A stretch of DNA of 32,201 nucleotides from Candidatus Zhuqueibacterota bacterium (GCA_016931775.1 JAFGEC010000053.1:1-32201); one strand, 5' to 3'; numbered from the stretch's first letter, positions 1 to 11,474 are shown. The notes: a model not told the origin generated them from the sequence alone. A program made the numbers and translations.

Positions 1-1101
1 ACCGAAGGTCATCCGGACAAGATGGCCGATCAAATTTCGGATGCGGTACTGGATGCAGTGTTGAAGGATGATCCGAACGGCCGTGTGGCCTGTGAAACAT
101 TCGTCACCACTGGATTGACGCTCGTCGGTGGTGAAATTACCACAAATACATATGTGGATATACCCGCCGTTGCCCGTCAAACGATCAAGGGAATCGGTTA
201 TACCAACGCACATTATGGCTTTGACTATCAAACATGTGCTGTATTGACCACGATCGATCAGCAATCCTCGGATATTGCCATGGGCGTGGATCGTGAAGGC
301 GCCGGTGATCAGGGGATGATGTTTGGCTTTGCCATTGATGAAACACCTGAACTCATGCCATTACCCATAATGCTTGCCCATAGATTGACGGAACGTTTAG
401 CGAAAACACGTAAAGAAGGCATTATCCCTTATCTGCGTCCGGACGGCAAATCACAGGTCTCTGTTCGATATGACGAAAACGGGCCGGTAGCCGTTGAAAC
501 AGTTGTGATCTCTACACAGCACGAGCCGGATGTTACCAACAAGCAAATTCGCGAAGATGTCATCGAAAAGGTCATTTCGCTGGTCATCCCAAAAAATCTT
601 ATGCCTGGCAATGGTCCTGTCATTCATGTCAATCCGACCGGCCGGTTCGTTATCGGCGGACCTCAAGGAGACGCGGGTCTGACCGGGCGAAAAATCATTG
701 TTGATACCTACGGCGGTTATTCCCGCCATGGCGGTGGTGCATTCTCGGGAAAAGATCCGACGAAGGTTGATCGTTCGGCAACTTATGCCGCTCGCTATGT
801 TGCGAAAAATATTGTGGCCGCAGGACTGGCTAAAAAATGTGAAATACAGCTGGCATACGCTATCGGCGTAGCCGAACCGGTTTCCATATTCGTTGATACT
901 TTTGGAACAGGTAAAATACCCGAAATTGAAATTTCCCAACTCATACGGAAAAACTTTAATCTGACACCAAAGGGCATTATTACTATGCTCGACCTGCGCC
1001 GTCCTATTTACCAAAAAACGGCAGCCTATGGACACTTTGGAAGAGAAGAGGCCGGATTCCCATGGGAAAAAACTGACAAGGTAAAGGACCTGGCCTCGTG
1101 A
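1..1101 (+). CDS. metK: S-adenosylmethionine synthetase, 5' end missing
   Basis: Makes S-adenosylmethionine from ATP and methionine in the cytoplasm. The reading frame is open from base 1, so the true start lies before the window; 366 residues are visible against about 385-395 for the family, so only some 15-20 are missing. Visible signatures are [17 protein letters not shown] at the very start, [12 protein letters not shown] near residue 98, the glycine-rich [17 protein letters not shown] phosphate-binding loop near residue 245 and [11 protein letters not shown] near 285. The first internal ATG (base 22) is inside the conserved ATP-binding motif and cannot be the real start. Its stop overlaps the GTG start of the next gene (GTGA), so the two are translationally coupled. 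With ahcY two genes downstream it forms the activated methyl cycle. Identification is secure. Confidence 0.97.
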   Translation, partial: TEGHPDKMADQISDAVLDAVLKDDPNGRVACETFVTTGLTLVGGEITTNTYVDIPAVARQTIKGIGYTNAHYGFDYQTCAVLTTIDQQSSDIAMGVDREGAGDQGMMFGFAIDETPELMPLPIMLAHRLTERLAKTRKEGIIPYLRPDGKSQVSVRYDENGPVAVETVVISTQHEPDVTNKQIREDVIEKVISLVIPKNLMPGNGPVIHVNPTGRFVIGGPQGDAGLTGRKIIVDTYGGYSRHGGGAFSGKDPTKVDRSATYAARYVAKNIVAAGLAKKCEIQLAYAIGVAEPVSIFVDTFGTGKIPEIEISQLIRKNFNLTPKGIITMLDLRRPIYQKTAAYGHFGREEAGFPWEKTDKVKDLAS

Positions 1102-2684
1102 ATCAGTCTATTGTAAAAATATTTAATCATCAGATTAAAGCACAAAAAATATTCATTGCCTTACTGATTATTTTTTTCATTCTGGAACTGATTCTTTTCA
1201 GTAAACACACCTGGCCTCTTTTGAAAGAGGAAAGTGACGGTATCGGTTTTATGATGAGAGCAACCGGTCCTGTTTTTCAAGAGCAAAGACAGGGCCCAGG
1301 TTACTCATTGGCAATCCGGTTGCTGAACTTCACAGGTATGGATTTGTATACATCGGCAAAGGCGGTGTCACTGATTTTTGGGATTGTACTTATTTACGCC
1401 GTCTGGAAGCTCATCATGACGGTGAGCAGCAAACCGCATTTATCGCTATTTGCTGTTTTTCTTTTTATTTTTCACCCGGCCATCATAACAGGAAGTGTGA
1501 TGATCATGAGCGATATTATGGCGGCGGCTTTGTTTTTTACTTGCCTGATTTTGATCCTCTCACACGAAAAACTCAAAGCCGGACATTTTCTTCTTGCTGG
1601 TATTGCAGCCGGGGCTGCATATCTCACCCGCTCTATTTATATCGTCCTGTTGGCACTTCCGGTTCTGCACGGTTTTTTGATACCCGGTAAAAATAAACTG
1701 CAAAATAAAATATTTCACGCTGCATTATATCTGGCTGGATTTATACTTATTTCTATACCCTGGTTTATTTACCTCCATCAAACCAAAGGCAATCCTTTAT
1801 GGACAATGAATCATCTCAATATTGCCTTTAAAATGTTTGAAAATGGCCGGGATTGGAATGTTTTTCCCACACAGGACCAATATGGCAGCGTTTTTAATTT
1901 GTTTGCCTCGAGTCCTATGCTGTTTATCAAAAGCTGGGCCAAAACACTTTTATCTTTTCCTGCTGAATTGATCAAATTATTTCCTGTTTTTGGTGTTTTT
2001 GCCGTCTTTGGTTTTTTTTATTGGATATCAAAACTTGAAAACAAAAAAATAATTCTGCTGGTGATACTTGGCCTGTATGGTGCGTTGGTCAGCTTAGTGT
2101 GGCTCAACGAAAGATTCTTGCTCATTTTTATTCCCTTGACGGCTGTTTTTATTGTTACAGGACTCTCGGCGATTCCACCATTTATATCCGTTCAGTTTAA
2201 AAAACGAAATCTTGTACTTCCGCTGACATTTTTGGTGTATTCCGTGAGCCTGCTGCTTTTCTCTGGATTTGTTGTCAAATCAATTCCGCAATTTTTAGGG
2301 AACCAGCCGTTGGAATACCAAAAAGCTGCGTTGTGGCTAAAACAAAACGCTCAACAGGGTGAAAAAGTGCTGGCTGCAAAACCACATATCCCATTTTTTA
2401 GCGACACTGAATGCCTGTTTTTTAGAATGTATAAAATACAAGATACAAATTTGGAAACGCTGAGCACGGTTTTACAAGAAGTGAATCCCGATTATATAAT
2501 TTTCGACGAACGTTACAGCGCAAAAGAATTTCCACAACTAAAAACACTGGCTGATCCGCAAAACAATCCCTTAAAAAGTGAATTACGAGAGGTTTTTTAC
2601 ACTCAATCACCTCAAAAACTGGTCATTTACCGTTATAACAAAAAGAATTCTGAAAAAAGTGATTTTTCGCAAGATAATAATTAA
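1098..2684 (+). CDS. GT-C fold membrane glycosyltransferase (PMT/ArnT-like, GT39/GT83 type)
   Basis: A 528-residue integral membrane protein with about 10-12 hydrophobic segments and a soluble C-terminal part (about residues 395-528). The layout fits the dolichyl/undecaprenyl-phosphate-sugar dependent GT-C glycosyltransferases: a first transmembrane helix, then an acidic external loop (EESDGIGFM, about residues 48-56), then a helix with [10 protein letters not shown] (about 180). Such enzymes move a sugar from a polyprenyl-phosphate carrier to protein or lipid outside the inner membrane. The start is GTG, overlapping the metK stop by four bases, with AAAGGA about nine bases upstream. It sits between metK and ahcY, which is an odd partner for a sugar transferase. 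Donor and acceptor cannot be told from sequence. Confidence 0.75.
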   Translation: MNQSIVKIFNHQIKAQKIFIALLIIFFILELILFSKHTWPLLKEESDGIGFMMRATGPVFQEQRQGPGYSLAIRLLNFTGMDLYTSAKAVSLIFGIVLIYAVWKLIMTVSSKPHLSLFAVFLFIFHPAIITGSVMIMSDIMAAALFFTCLILILSHEKLKAGHFLLAGIAAGAAYLTRSIYIVLLALPVLHGFLIPGKNKLQNKIFHAALYLAGFILISIPWFIYLHQTKGNPLWTMNHLNIAFKMFENGRDWNVFPTQDQYGSVFNLFASSPMLFIKSWAKTLLSFPAELIKLFPVFGVFAVFGFFYWISKLENKKIILLVILGLYGALVSLVWLNERFLLIFIPLTAVFIVTGLSAIPPFISVQFKKRNLVLPLTFLVYSVSLLLFSGFVVKSIPQFLGNQPLEYQKAALWLKQNAQQGEKVLAAKPHIPFFSDTECLFFRMYKIQDTNLETLSTVLQEVNPDYIIFDERYSAKEFPQLKTLADPQNNPLKSELREVFYTQSPQKLVIYRYNKKNSEKSDFSQDNN

Positions 2685-2693
2685 AAACATTGA

Positions 2694-4534
<1,841 letters not shown>

Positions 4535-4541
4535 ATCTAAA

Positions 4542-5813
4542 GTGGTAAAAACTTACAAGTATATCTTGTTGTGCCTGTTATTCTTTTTGGTAAAAATAGC
4601 CGGCACCGCCGAAAATTTAAACAACGCCCGCGCTTTTGCCCTTGGGGGGGCATACAGTTGCCTGGCTCGTGGCGCTGAATCATCGTTGTGGAACCCGGCA
4701 AACCTTTCCTATAACAGTGGAAACCGGCTGAGTATTTCCATACTTGGTTTTGGCGTTTCCGCATACAACAACGCCTTTAATAACAGACATTATGTTCGTT
4801 ACAACGGTGCATACCTGGACCAGGCTGCCAAAGCCGATATTCTCAATATTCTGCCCGATAATGGTCTACATGTGAATATTCGCAGTGATATACAGACAAT
4901 TGGAATCGGATTTGGCCCTTTTGCGTTCACTGTACAGGGCAGGGCCGCCGGAGAAGGCACAATGGATAAAGACTTGTTCGATCTGGCATTTTACGGCAAC
5001 CAGTTGGACAGGCTCTATACTCTGGAACCGGCCAACGGTAGCGCAGTGGCAATGGAGACCGTATCTTTTTCCTATGGCCATTATATCCCGACCGACATTA
5101 ATTATATTTCACACCTGGGTGTGGGGGCAACACTTAAATATGTACACGGTGAGTACTACTCTCATATTTTACACAGCAAAGCCCGTACAATAACCCGGTT
5201 ATCTTCTGCAGAAGCAGCCGGTGAACTGTCCATGCGCACAGCGACAGGCGGAAACGGTATCAGTCTGGATATCGGTATGACGGTCATCGTCAACGAAAAA
5301 TTACACCTGTCTCTTTGTGCCGACAATCTTTTATCATCCGTTAACTGGAATCATAATCCGCAGCAAGCCCTTTTCGATTTCGAATTATTTGCCCCTGAAG
5401 TCGGCGAGCTGCTTATCCAGTCCGATGCAGTTGACTCTATTTTTATATCAAACGATTCCACTTTTGATATTCACGCCTTTTCCACAACACTGCCACAGTC
5501 GCTCCGTCTGGGGGCCATGTACAAAATAACCAGGTTTGTGTTGACGGCTGAATTGTACCAGGGTTTCGCAAAGACGGCGTTTACTTCCACACTCCCGCGA
5601 ATGGCACTCGGCAGCGAATATACGCCGGCAAAATGGTTAAGGCTCAGACTGGGTCAAACCATTGGCGGAGAACAGTTTTACATGTTTTCTTATGGATTCG
5701 GATTAGTTTTTGGCCCGTTCAGGTGGGATATTTCCGGACGCTCGATACGCGGATTCCCCATCGGCGCAGCGAAAGGAATAGGCGCGGCAACAAGCATGTT
5801 TTTATTTTTCTAA
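4542..5813 (+). CDS. outer-membrane beta-barrel protein, PorV/FadL-like
   Basis: About 423 residues with a hydrophobic signal peptide (YILLCLLFFLVKIAGTA). The segment after it, ARAFALGGAYSCLARGAESSLWNPANLSY, is the hallmark N-terminus of PorV/PorQ and FadL/TraF-like outer-membrane proteins (A.A.GGAY.A...G..S.WNPA). The remainder alternates short hydrophobic strands with polar turns, and the chain ends in aromatic residues (FLFF), as barrels do. The start is uncertain: GTG at 4542 places the signal peptide correctly and sits seven bases after the previous stop; GTG at 4503 would add 13 residues and overlap the previous gene by 32 bases. Neither has a good ribosome site. The ligand is unknown. 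It ends four bases from the convergent phosphatase gene. Confidence 0.7.
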   Translation: MVKTYKYILLCLLFFLVKIAGTAENLNNARAFALGGAYSCLARGAESSLWNPANLSYNSGNRLSISILGFGVSAYNNAFNNRHYVRYNGAYLDQAAKADILNILPDNGLHVNIRSDIQTIGIGFGPFAFTVQGRAAGEGTMDKDLFDLAFYGNQLDRLYTLEPANGSAVAMETVSFSYGHYIPTDINYISHLGVGATLKYVHGEYYSHILHSKARTITRLSSAEAAGELSMRTATGGNGISLDIGMTVIVNEKLHLSLCADNLLSSVNWNHNPQQALFDFELFAPEVGELLIQSDAVDSIFISNDSTFDIHAFSTTLPQSLRLGAMYKITRFVLTAELYQGFAKTAFTSTLPRMALGSEYTPAKWLRLRLGQTIGGEQFYMFSYGFGLVFGPFRWDISGRSIRGFPIGAAKGIGAATSMFLFF

Positions 5814-5817
5814 ATTT

Positions 5818-6993
5818 TCAAACTTTTTTTACTTTAACCACCACAAATGTGATATCATCATCCGGAGGACGTCCTTTGCGCCACTTTTCACCCAGTGCCA
5901 GTAATTCATCAATGATGGCCTGCGGTGCTTTGCGGGCGTTTTGTTCAAAACAGTCTCTTACCCGTTCGAATTCCAGTGCTTCAAAATCATCATTAAACAA
6001 TTCCGGAAATCCATCTGTCATAAATAACAGTGTGTCGCCGGGGAACAAATTTACACTCTTTTGTTGGTAGGGAAATCCGGTAAATGCACCCAGGGGCATT
6101 CCCTTAATTATAATCTCTTCCAATTGACCGCTTTTGTCACGAAAGACAAGGACCGGTGGCATGCCTGAAGCGGAAAGTATCATTTTATGCCCGGTTATAC
6201 GGGCCAGGGTCATGGCCATGTACAAATTGCGAAAATTCATCCTCTTGATCATTTTTGTACAATGGTTGAAAAAATCGGGAATGTAAAAACTCTGGCTCGC
6301 CGTATTAAACAAACTCTTCATAAGCGCCACCATAATGCCGGCCTTGGTACCGTGACCGGTTGCGTCTCCCACTCCCAGAGTCAACGATCCATCTTCTGCT
6401 TGTAAAAAATCATAATAGTCACCGCCGACTTCGGTAGCGGTTTCGATGAAAACGGCAATATCAAGGTGCTTTACATCCGGCAAGTGTTTGGGCAGCATTG
6501 AAAGCTGCAGTTTTCGGGCTTCTTCCAGGTCAAAGGTCTTCCGCTCGATATCGGCTTGTTTCAGGCGCCTTTCATACTCTTTCTCACAATCCTGCTTTTC
6601 TTTTGATATCTCATTCTGTACCGACTGTAACAATAAAAACGCAAGCCGCACGATCCATAAACCCGTGACAAGTAAAACAGCAGGAATCCAAACAGCATAA
6701 AATGGTATTTTCTCGCCTATTATCAAAAGTAAAACCGACAAGGAAACAAAAATGACGGTGGAATATAAAAAAGGCTTAATGCGCTTGAAAAAATAAAATA
6801 TCAAAAGGACAATCGTAACAGTAGCAAACACCGTGGTAACAAGAAGGAAACCAGGGAAAACCGCCTTCTGAACCACTGTGTTACTCTCTGCAAGCTGACC
6901 GGTGGCGGCTAGGCTTTGAATTTCAGCCATAAATCCCGGTTTTATTATGGAACATAAAATACTCGTCAATCTATTCAAGTCATTAAAAAACAT
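5818..6993 (-). CDS. membrane-anchored SpoIIE/RsbU-type protein serine phosphatase
   Basis: A PP2C-like phosphatase of the SpoIIE/RsbU class, which usually dephosphorylates an anti-sigma-factor antagonist in partner-switching signalling. The N-terminal 130 or so residues carry three to four hydrophobic helices. A charged coiled-coil linker follows (about 135-175), then the phosphatase domain. Its metal-binding aspartates are all present: VGGDYYDF, GVGDATGHGTKAG, LLFMTDGFPEL and the final DDDITFVVVKV. The ARKLQLSMLPKHLP stretch is the usual lead-in to this domain. I chose the ATG at 6993, which has GGAAAGAAG about six bases before it; a GTG at 7011 would add six residues. No sensor domain other than the membrane segment is visible. 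It is the last gene of the minus-strand operon. Confidence 0.87.
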   Translation of the reverse strand: MFFNDLNRLTSILCSIIKPGFMAEIQSLAATGQLAESNTVVQKAVFPGFLLVTTVFATVTIVLLIFYFFKRIKPFLYSTVIFVSLSVLLLIIGEKIPFYAVWIPAVLLVTGLWIVRLAFLLLQSVQNEISKEKQDCEKEYERRLKQADIERKTFDLEEARKLQLSMLPKHLPDVKHLDIAVFIETATEVGGDYYDFLQAEDGSLTLGVGDATGHGTKAGIMVALMKSLFNTASQSFYIPDFFNHCTKMIKRMNFRNLYMAMTLARITGHKMILSASGMPPVLVFRDKSGQLEEIIIKGMPLGAFTGFPYQQKSVNLFPGDTLLFMTDGFPELFNDDFEALEFERVRDCFEQNARKAPQAIIDELLALGEKWRKGRPPDDDITFVVVKVKKV

Positions 6994-7018
6994 AGAATCT
7001 TCTTTCCACACTCATTTT

Positions 7019-7834
7019 TCAGGTAACATCGACAAGATGATGGATTCTGTTTACAGTCGCATCAATATCTGTGAAATCATCAATAGTGATCTTTATTGCA
7101 TCCTGGGGACATACCGCCACACACCGCCCGCATCCACGGCAGCCGTTTTTAATGACGGCCTTGCCATTTTCCAGACGTATGGCATTTACAAAACAAATAC
7201 CATTCGTACATGTACCGCATCCGGTACATTTTTCCGTTACTTTTACATGCACACCCGGCATGCGTGTAACGCTGCCGGAAATTCTACTCGATAAATTCGG
7301 CAGCATTTTCCATAAACAGCAGCAAGGGCAGCAATGACAAATTGTCAACAATCGGGTGCCCGGACCAATATTTAGCCAAACGGTGTCCAGTTTGTTCCGA
7401 CCGATAAGATGGACCAAACCGGCCTCCCGACATTTTCCAACATGCTGCAGGGCCTCCTGTTTCGAAACCAGCTTGCCGAGTTTGGGATTAATACCCAGTA
7501 CCGCGTCTCCCAAAAACAGGCATCCCAAATCTTGTGGGTAATCCCGGCAGTTGGAGGCGAGGCGGCAAATACACCGATCCATTATCCATAAATAATTTGC
7601 CCGCAGAATAAAAGTGTCAACAACTGTATTAGGACACACCATACTCGGTGGTTTCCGTATCCGGTGATTCACTTCAACCACCGTATTTCCCGGTAGGTAT
7701 AATATATCATCCCGGTGGAACAGATACCGGCGGATTAAAAATCCCAAAAAGGGGAATTTGGTCAGTTTGGCCAACGTGAATCGAAATGGAAATCCAAACT
7801 TTAATAGCCTGATCATCAAGCTGGAATAACTCAT
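7019..7834 (-). CDS. Cys-rich iron-sulfur protein with C-terminal two-cluster ferredoxin domain
   Basis: 271 residues in three parts. Residues 80-140 hold a CICR...NC...GC...KC cluster of cysteines (Cys88, 90, 96, 105, 135). Residues 164-176 hold the dense CHCCPCCC motif (Cys166, 168, 169, 171, 172, 173). Residues 200-250 form a classical 2[4Fe-4S] ferredoxin fold with CTGCGTCTNGIC and CRGCGRCVAVCP. From memory, similar proteins occur in methanogens and anaerobic bacteria as uncharacterised 4Fe-4S proteins; the upstream cysteines probably bind additional metal centres. The N-terminus (to about 45) is basic and amphipathic but has no clear signal peptide, so it may be membrane associated. It starts 13 bases after the CPBP gene, inside the menaquinone operon, which suggests an electron-transfer role. 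Exact function unknown. Confidence 0.8.
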   Translation of the reverse strand: MSYSSLMIRLLKFGFPFRFTLAKLTKFPFLGFLIRRYLFHRDDILYLPGNTVVEVNHRIRKPPSMVCPNTVVDTFILRANYLWIMDRCICRLASNCRDYPQDLGCLFLGDAVLGINPKLGKLVSKQEALQHVGKCREAGLVHLIGRNKLDTVWLNIGPGTRLLTICHCCPCCCLWKMLPNLSSRISGSVTRMPGVHVKVTEKCTGCGTCTNGICFVNAIRLENGKAVIKNGCRGCGRCVAVCPQDAIKITIDDFTDIDATVNRIHHLVDVT

Positions 7835-7847
7835 GGTTTATACCTGA

Positions 7848-8501
7848 TCACATTAACGGTAAAAGTACAAATATCATCGGATCCCAAATCATATGCGAAA
7901 TCAGTACGGGAACCATGCTTCCTGTTTTCCAGTATATTCCGCCCCAAAATAGACCGCAGACTGCTGCGGCGAGTATCAAGACGGGATTTTGTGTCGGTAC
8001 ATGCACAAGGGTATAAAAAAATGTCGCCAGCAACAGCGCATAACTCTTTTTTATTCGCAATCCTAATTGTTTTTGTATCAATCCGCGCCAAAAAACCTCC
8101 TCACCAAATCCAATAGGGAAAAACAGCAAAACACCCACTATCCAAAGCGGTAACGCCTTTTTATTAACATATACCGCCGATATAAAACCTGAACTGCCGG
8201 AAAAAACACCTGGCGATAATTTTGCCAGATTTATCAACAACCATTGACCCACCAGAAAGATCAGATACAATAAAAGAGCCGATAAAATACCGATGATAAA
8301 ATTTTTAACCGTCAACTCTTCTCGGTGTAAAATATCACCATCAAACCAGAAAGCCAGACCGCTGAGCAGCAGCGTACTCGAAGCCATCATCAACCAAAAG
8401 TTGAACGGACGTCGTACAAATATCATAAACCATAAAGAAGCAGCCACTGTTATACAGCAGATCAGAAATACAACCGGTTGTCCGCGCACTTTCTCCTTCA
8501 T
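7848..8501 (-). CDS. CPBP-family intramembrane glutamic endopeptidase
   Basis: A 217-residue membrane protein with six or seven hydrophobic helices. It carries the CPBP (CAAX protease and bacteriocin-processing) motifs: motif 1 GFGEEVFWRGLIQ, with the paired catalytic glutamates and the following Arg (about residues 131-143), motif 2 FYTLVHVP (about 161-168) and motif 3 LISHMIWD (about 200). Members cleave within the membrane; many bacterial ones have unknown substrates. The ATG follows the stop codon of the MenA-like gene with no gap, so expression is coupled. Neighbouring a prenyltransferase may be a coincidence or may reflect prenyl-related work; the sequence cannot decide. Confidence 0.85.
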   Translation of the reverse strand: MKEKVRGQPVVFLICCITVAASLWFMIFVRRPFNFWLMMASSTLLLSGLAFWFDGDILHREELTVKNFIIGILSALLLYLIFLVGQWLLINLAKLSPGVFSGSSGFISAVYVNKKALPLWIVGVLLFFPIGFGEEVFWRGLIQKQLGLRIKKSYALLLATFFYTLVHVPTQNPVLILAAAVCGLFWGGIYWKTGSMVPVLISHMIWDPMIFVLLPLM

Positions 8502-9416
8502 TTACCCGATCACAAAATGCTGAATCAGAATCGCTGACAAAAACAGAACACCGAATGCCGTATGGAACTGAGCCGTGGCCGCATCGATAACCGCAAATTC
8601 TTGCGGTTCAAGATTTCTTTTGTTCCTTACCATCCTTATCAGTTTAACCGCCAGAGGTAAAGAAAGGAATGTAACAAAGGCCAAGGGTGTCAGGTTGACA
8701 GCCAGTATGAGAACCACAGTTATTACATAGGCGCCAATGATAAGCCCATAATACATCACTTTAGCGTATTTTTCACCCAAAACCATTGCAAACGTCTTGA
8801 TGTTCACGACTGAATCGTTGGCAATGTCGCGCAGATTATTACCGTGCAGCACAGCATCCACAAGCAAACCCAGGGGCAGGGCGTATAAAACCGGTATCCA
8901 CGAAAATTGGCCGGTTTGTACGTAAAAAGCACCCAGTGTCATTGCCGAACCAAATGAGATGAATACGGCAATATCACCCAGGGCATGATATTTAAATGAA
9001 AAAGGTCCGGCAGTATAAAATATTCCTAAAACAGCACCAATCACCACAAGATAGATGAGAAATATGCCGTTCGGGACAACCGCGATTAAATATATTCCGA
9101 TCGCGGCCGCAATGGCCAGGGTTAACCAGGCCGCCCTTAATATCTGTACCGGCAGCAACGATCCGTCCACCAGCAGGCCACTGGATCCAAACGTGCCCTT
9201 GCGGTCCACACTATTTTTAAAATCATAATAATCTGATAAAAGATTTGCACCGGCATGTGCGAGAACACATCCGATGGCTGTCAATATAAAATTAATCCGA
9301 TTAAACCGGACATCCGGAATTTCCGAAATCGCAATAACCGCACCCAAAATCGGCGGCAAAATACTCACTGTGAAGGAAAATGGCCTTACCGCCCGCCACC
9401 ACATGGAAACTTTCAT
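8502..9416 (-). CDS. menA: UbiA-family prenyltransferase, likely 1,4-dihydroxy-2-naphthoate prenyltransferase (MenA)
   Basis: Transfers a polyprenyl chain to an aromatic acceptor in the inner membrane, the membrane-anchoring step of menaquinone synthesis. 304 residues with about eight or nine helices. The first Asp-rich motif is NLLSDYYDFKNSVD (58-71), close to the NDYFDYKxGVD form of MenA; the second is DAVLHGNNLRDIANDSVVN followed by KTFAMVLG (about 187-214), which matches the NNLRDIxxD...KxTLAVxLG pattern of MenA more than that of UbiA. GGAGGA lies just before the ATG. Other UbiA relatives cannot be fully excluded, but the UbiE-like methyltransferase 86 bases upstream supports the menaquinone role. 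Confidence 0.85.
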   Translation of the reverse strand: MKVSMWWRAVRPFSFTVSILPPILGAVIAISEIPDVRFNRINFILTAIGCVLAHAGANLLSDYYDFKNSVDRKGTFGSSGLLVDGSLLPVQILRAAWLTLAIAAAIGIYLIAVVPNGIFLIYLVVIGAVLGIFYTAGPFSFKYHALGDIAVFISFGSAMTLGAFYVQTGQFSWIPVLYALPLGLLVDAVLHGNNLRDIANDSVVNIKTFAMVLGEKYAKVMYYGLIIGAYVITVVLILAVNLTPLAFVTFLSLPLAVKLIRMVRNKRNLEPQEFAVIDAATAQFHTAFGVLFLSAILIQHFVIG

Positions 9417-9502
9417 TCATTCCTCCAGACACAAGTCGTTAAAACATGCAACATATTTTTGTCTAATTTACTATGATACACCAAAAAAATAAAATAATTC
9501 AT

Positions 9503-10189
9503 TTATACCTTTTCCGCAATAATTAAATGAACCAATCCGAAAAACATGGAATATTTTTCAACACATGTAAACCCGGTTTCCTGCAAAAGCCTCATAAATT
9601 GCCCGGGTGTTAAAAATTTATGAATTGACTTGTACAGGTACCGATAAGAAGAAAGTTGACCGGACAGGATAAAACCAAGCACCGGAAAAACCGTTCGTTG
9701 ATAGACTGTCAAGAGTATCCTGGTAAACAGATTCCCGGGTTGATAAAAATCCAGTGCGTATATGCGGCCGCCGGATTTTAAAAGAAAGGCAAGCAAAATC
9801 AAGTTTTGTCTCAAATGGACAAAATTCCGGAATCCGAATGCGCAGGTAATGGCGCTAAAAGTGCCGGCCCGGAAAGGTAAAAAAGTCACTGCCCGAACGG
9901 TATTCATATCTTTGTCGGCTTTAAGTTTGAATATGTGCAGCATTTCCGCCGAGGGATCTGAACCGACAACAAAATAAGCCGGATTGGTCCGTTTCATCGC
10001 AATGGCCATATCACCCGAGCCGCAGGCAAGATCAAGCACATTGACCGGTCCGTTGGAATATTGATCCGCTAAAATCCTCGCTGTTCTGCGCCGCCATAAC
10101 AGGTCCAATCCCAGGCTTGCCCAATGGTTAAACGCGTCATAGGCTTTGACCACTGCACCGTCAAAAATAAAGTGAGAATACTTTACCAT
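9503..10189 (-). CDS. menG: UbiE/MenG-like demethylmenaquinone methyltransferase
   Basis: SAM-dependent C-methyltransferase, probably the final step of menaquinone synthesis. 228 residues. Visible are YDAFNHWASLGLDLLWRRR near the N-terminus (the family YDxMNxxxSxGxDxxWR motif), the SAM-binding motif VLDLACGSGDMA (about 50), AFGFRNF (about 115, the UbiE AFGxRN signature), and YALDFYQPG with the later SGQLSSYRYLYKSIHKF (UbiE SGxxxxYxYLxxSIxxF). The start at 10189 is the one that places the N-terminal motif as in relatives; a longer frame to 10255 is only read-through into the upstream gene. It overlaps the end of the GlmU-like gene by seven bases, so it is in the same transcript. It would use the SAM made by MetK. 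Confidence 0.85.
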   Translation of the reverse strand: MVKYSHFIFDGAVVKAYDAFNHWASLGLDLLWRRRTARILADQYSNGPVNVLDLACGSGDMAIAMKRTNPAYFVVGSDPSAEMLHIFKLKADKDMNTVRAVTFLPFRAGTFSAITCAFGFRNFVHLRQNLILLAFLLKSGGRIYALDFYQPGNLFTRILLTVYQRTVFPVLGFILSGQLSSYRYLYKSIHKFLTPGQFMRLLQETGFTCVEKYSMFFGLVHLIIAEKV

Positions 10190-11394
10190 TCGAATTGATC
10201 CGATATCACATCCTTGTCCACAATCTGTCCAGGCCGCGTTAAAATGCCCGGCCACAGCTTTCTGCCGGGATAAATGGACGTATGTACACCGGTTTGAACA
10301 CCGTCTGCTAAAATAGCGCCCATCTTGCGCCGCTCGGTAGAAACCTTGGCACCTTTAATTATTGAATACACAATTCCGTCATCATGGCGGTGATTGGCGG
10401 TGACCGTTCCCGCACCCAGATTGCATCCGGCGCCCATCACACTGTCTCCGACATAACTTAGATGACAGATATTACAATTTTCCATTATTATCGAGCTTTT
10501 TATTTCAACGGCCTGACCGATCCGGCAATTATTGCCGATTGCCGTGTATGGACGCAGATAACAGTTTGGGCCGATGGTACAGCCGTCGCCGATGAAAACA
10601 GGTCCTTCAATGTAGACACCTGACTTTATAAAACTTTTCTCACCAATTGTCACAGCGCCCTTGATCGTCACCCCTTCTTCTACAAAGCCACGGATGTCGG
10701 ACTGCTGCATTTTACTCATTAAAAATTCCTGATGCTTTAACAAATCCCAGGCAAAGCCTGTGGGTAACCAAAATCCCTGAATGGGAAGCACATAAAAATT
10801 CGTTTTCTTCGAAACAGCGGCAATGGCGCTGGTGATTTCAATTTCGCCACGTTCACTTTTAGGTGTGTTTTCCAACTCTGAAAAAAAATCCCGCTGCAGT
10901 ACGTAACAGCCGATATTGGCGAGATTGCCGATAAACTGTTTGGGCTTTTCAACCAGGTTTTTGACCCTGTGATGGCCGTCCACTTCAAAAACACCGTACA
11001 ACGACGGATCTTTGACCTGCTTCACCAGTGCGCCGTATTCCAGTCCGACGAGCGCTTCAAGATCGGATCGGGCAAATAGATCGTCGCCGTTCATGGCAAC
11101 AAATTTATCCCGAATATATGGTTTCGCCTGCAGAACGGCATGACCCGTCCCCAATTGTTGTTTTTGTTCCTGGTACACCAGATGCATACCCCGGTAATTT
11201 TCTCCCAGCTCCCGGACAATCATTTCCTGGCGGTAACCCACGATCAAAATCACTTCATCAAACAATCCGGTCATCTGATCCAGACTGTGGTAGATAAGAG
11301 GCCGGTTGGCAATAGGCAACAGGGGTTTCGGACGCGTAAGAGTAAGCGGGTATGTGCGGGTACTTTTACCGGCAACCATCATCACTGCTTGCAT
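10183..11394 (-). CDS. GlmU-like bifunctional sugar-1-phosphate nucleotidyltransferase/acyltransferase
   Basis: 403 residues. The N-terminal half is a nucleotidyltransferase (AGKSTRTYPLTLTRPKPLLP, about 8-27; NGDDLF about 98; VEKPKQF about 135). The C-terminal half, from about 235, is a left-handed beta-helix of hexapeptide repeats (VTIGEKSFI, VFIGDGCTIG, TAIGNNCRIG, GAGTVTAN). This order is that of archaeal/bacterial GlmU-type enzymes that make UDP- or dTDP-activated (acetamido)sugars for the cell wall or exopolysaccharide. It is shorter and more divergent than the E. coli GlmU, so substrate is open. The ATG at 11394 has AAGGAAAAT upstream; an ATG at 11412 lacks a site. It is the first gene of the minus-strand operon. 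Confidence 0.83.
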   Translation of the reverse strand: MQAVMMVAGKSTRTYPLTLTRPKPLLPIANRPLIYHSLDQMTGLFDEVILIVGYRQEMIVRELGENYRGMHLVYQEQKQQLGTGHAVLQAKPYIRDKFVAMNGDDLFARSDLEALVGLEYGALVKQVKDPSLYGVFEVDGHHRVKNLVEKPKQFIGNLANIGCYVLQRDFFSELENTPKSERGEIEITSAIAAVSKKTNFYVLPIQGFWLPTGFAWDLLKHQEFLMSKMQQSDIRGFVEEGVTIKGAVTIGEKSFIKSGVYIEGPVFIGDGCTIGPNCYLRPYTAIGNNCRIGQAVEIKSSIIMENCNICHLSYVGDSVMGAGCNLGAGTVTANHRHDDGIVYSIIKGAKVSTERRKMGAILADGVQTGVHTSIYPGRKLWPGILTRPGQIVDKDVISDQFEW

Positions 11395-11446
11395 ATTTTC
11401 CTTTCTTTCCATAGATTGATTTTTAATTTACCAATATTATTAGTAT

Positions 11447-11474
11447 ATTATAAAATAAGACAAAACGATTGTAA
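11447..11474 (-). promoter_or_regulatory. possible sigma-70-like promoter for the GlmU/menaquinone operon
   Basis: On the minus strand TTACAA (11474-11469) and a perfect TATAAT (11452-11447) stand 16 bases apart, about 50 bases before the first gene of the operon. The -35 match is weak (three of six) and the region is A/T rich, so this may be chance. Confidence 0.3.

Noticed and set aside
451-1035. Long minus-strand frame opposite metK
   Set aside because: It is antisense to a highly conserved gene, has no ribosome site and no recognisable product; it is a shadow frame.
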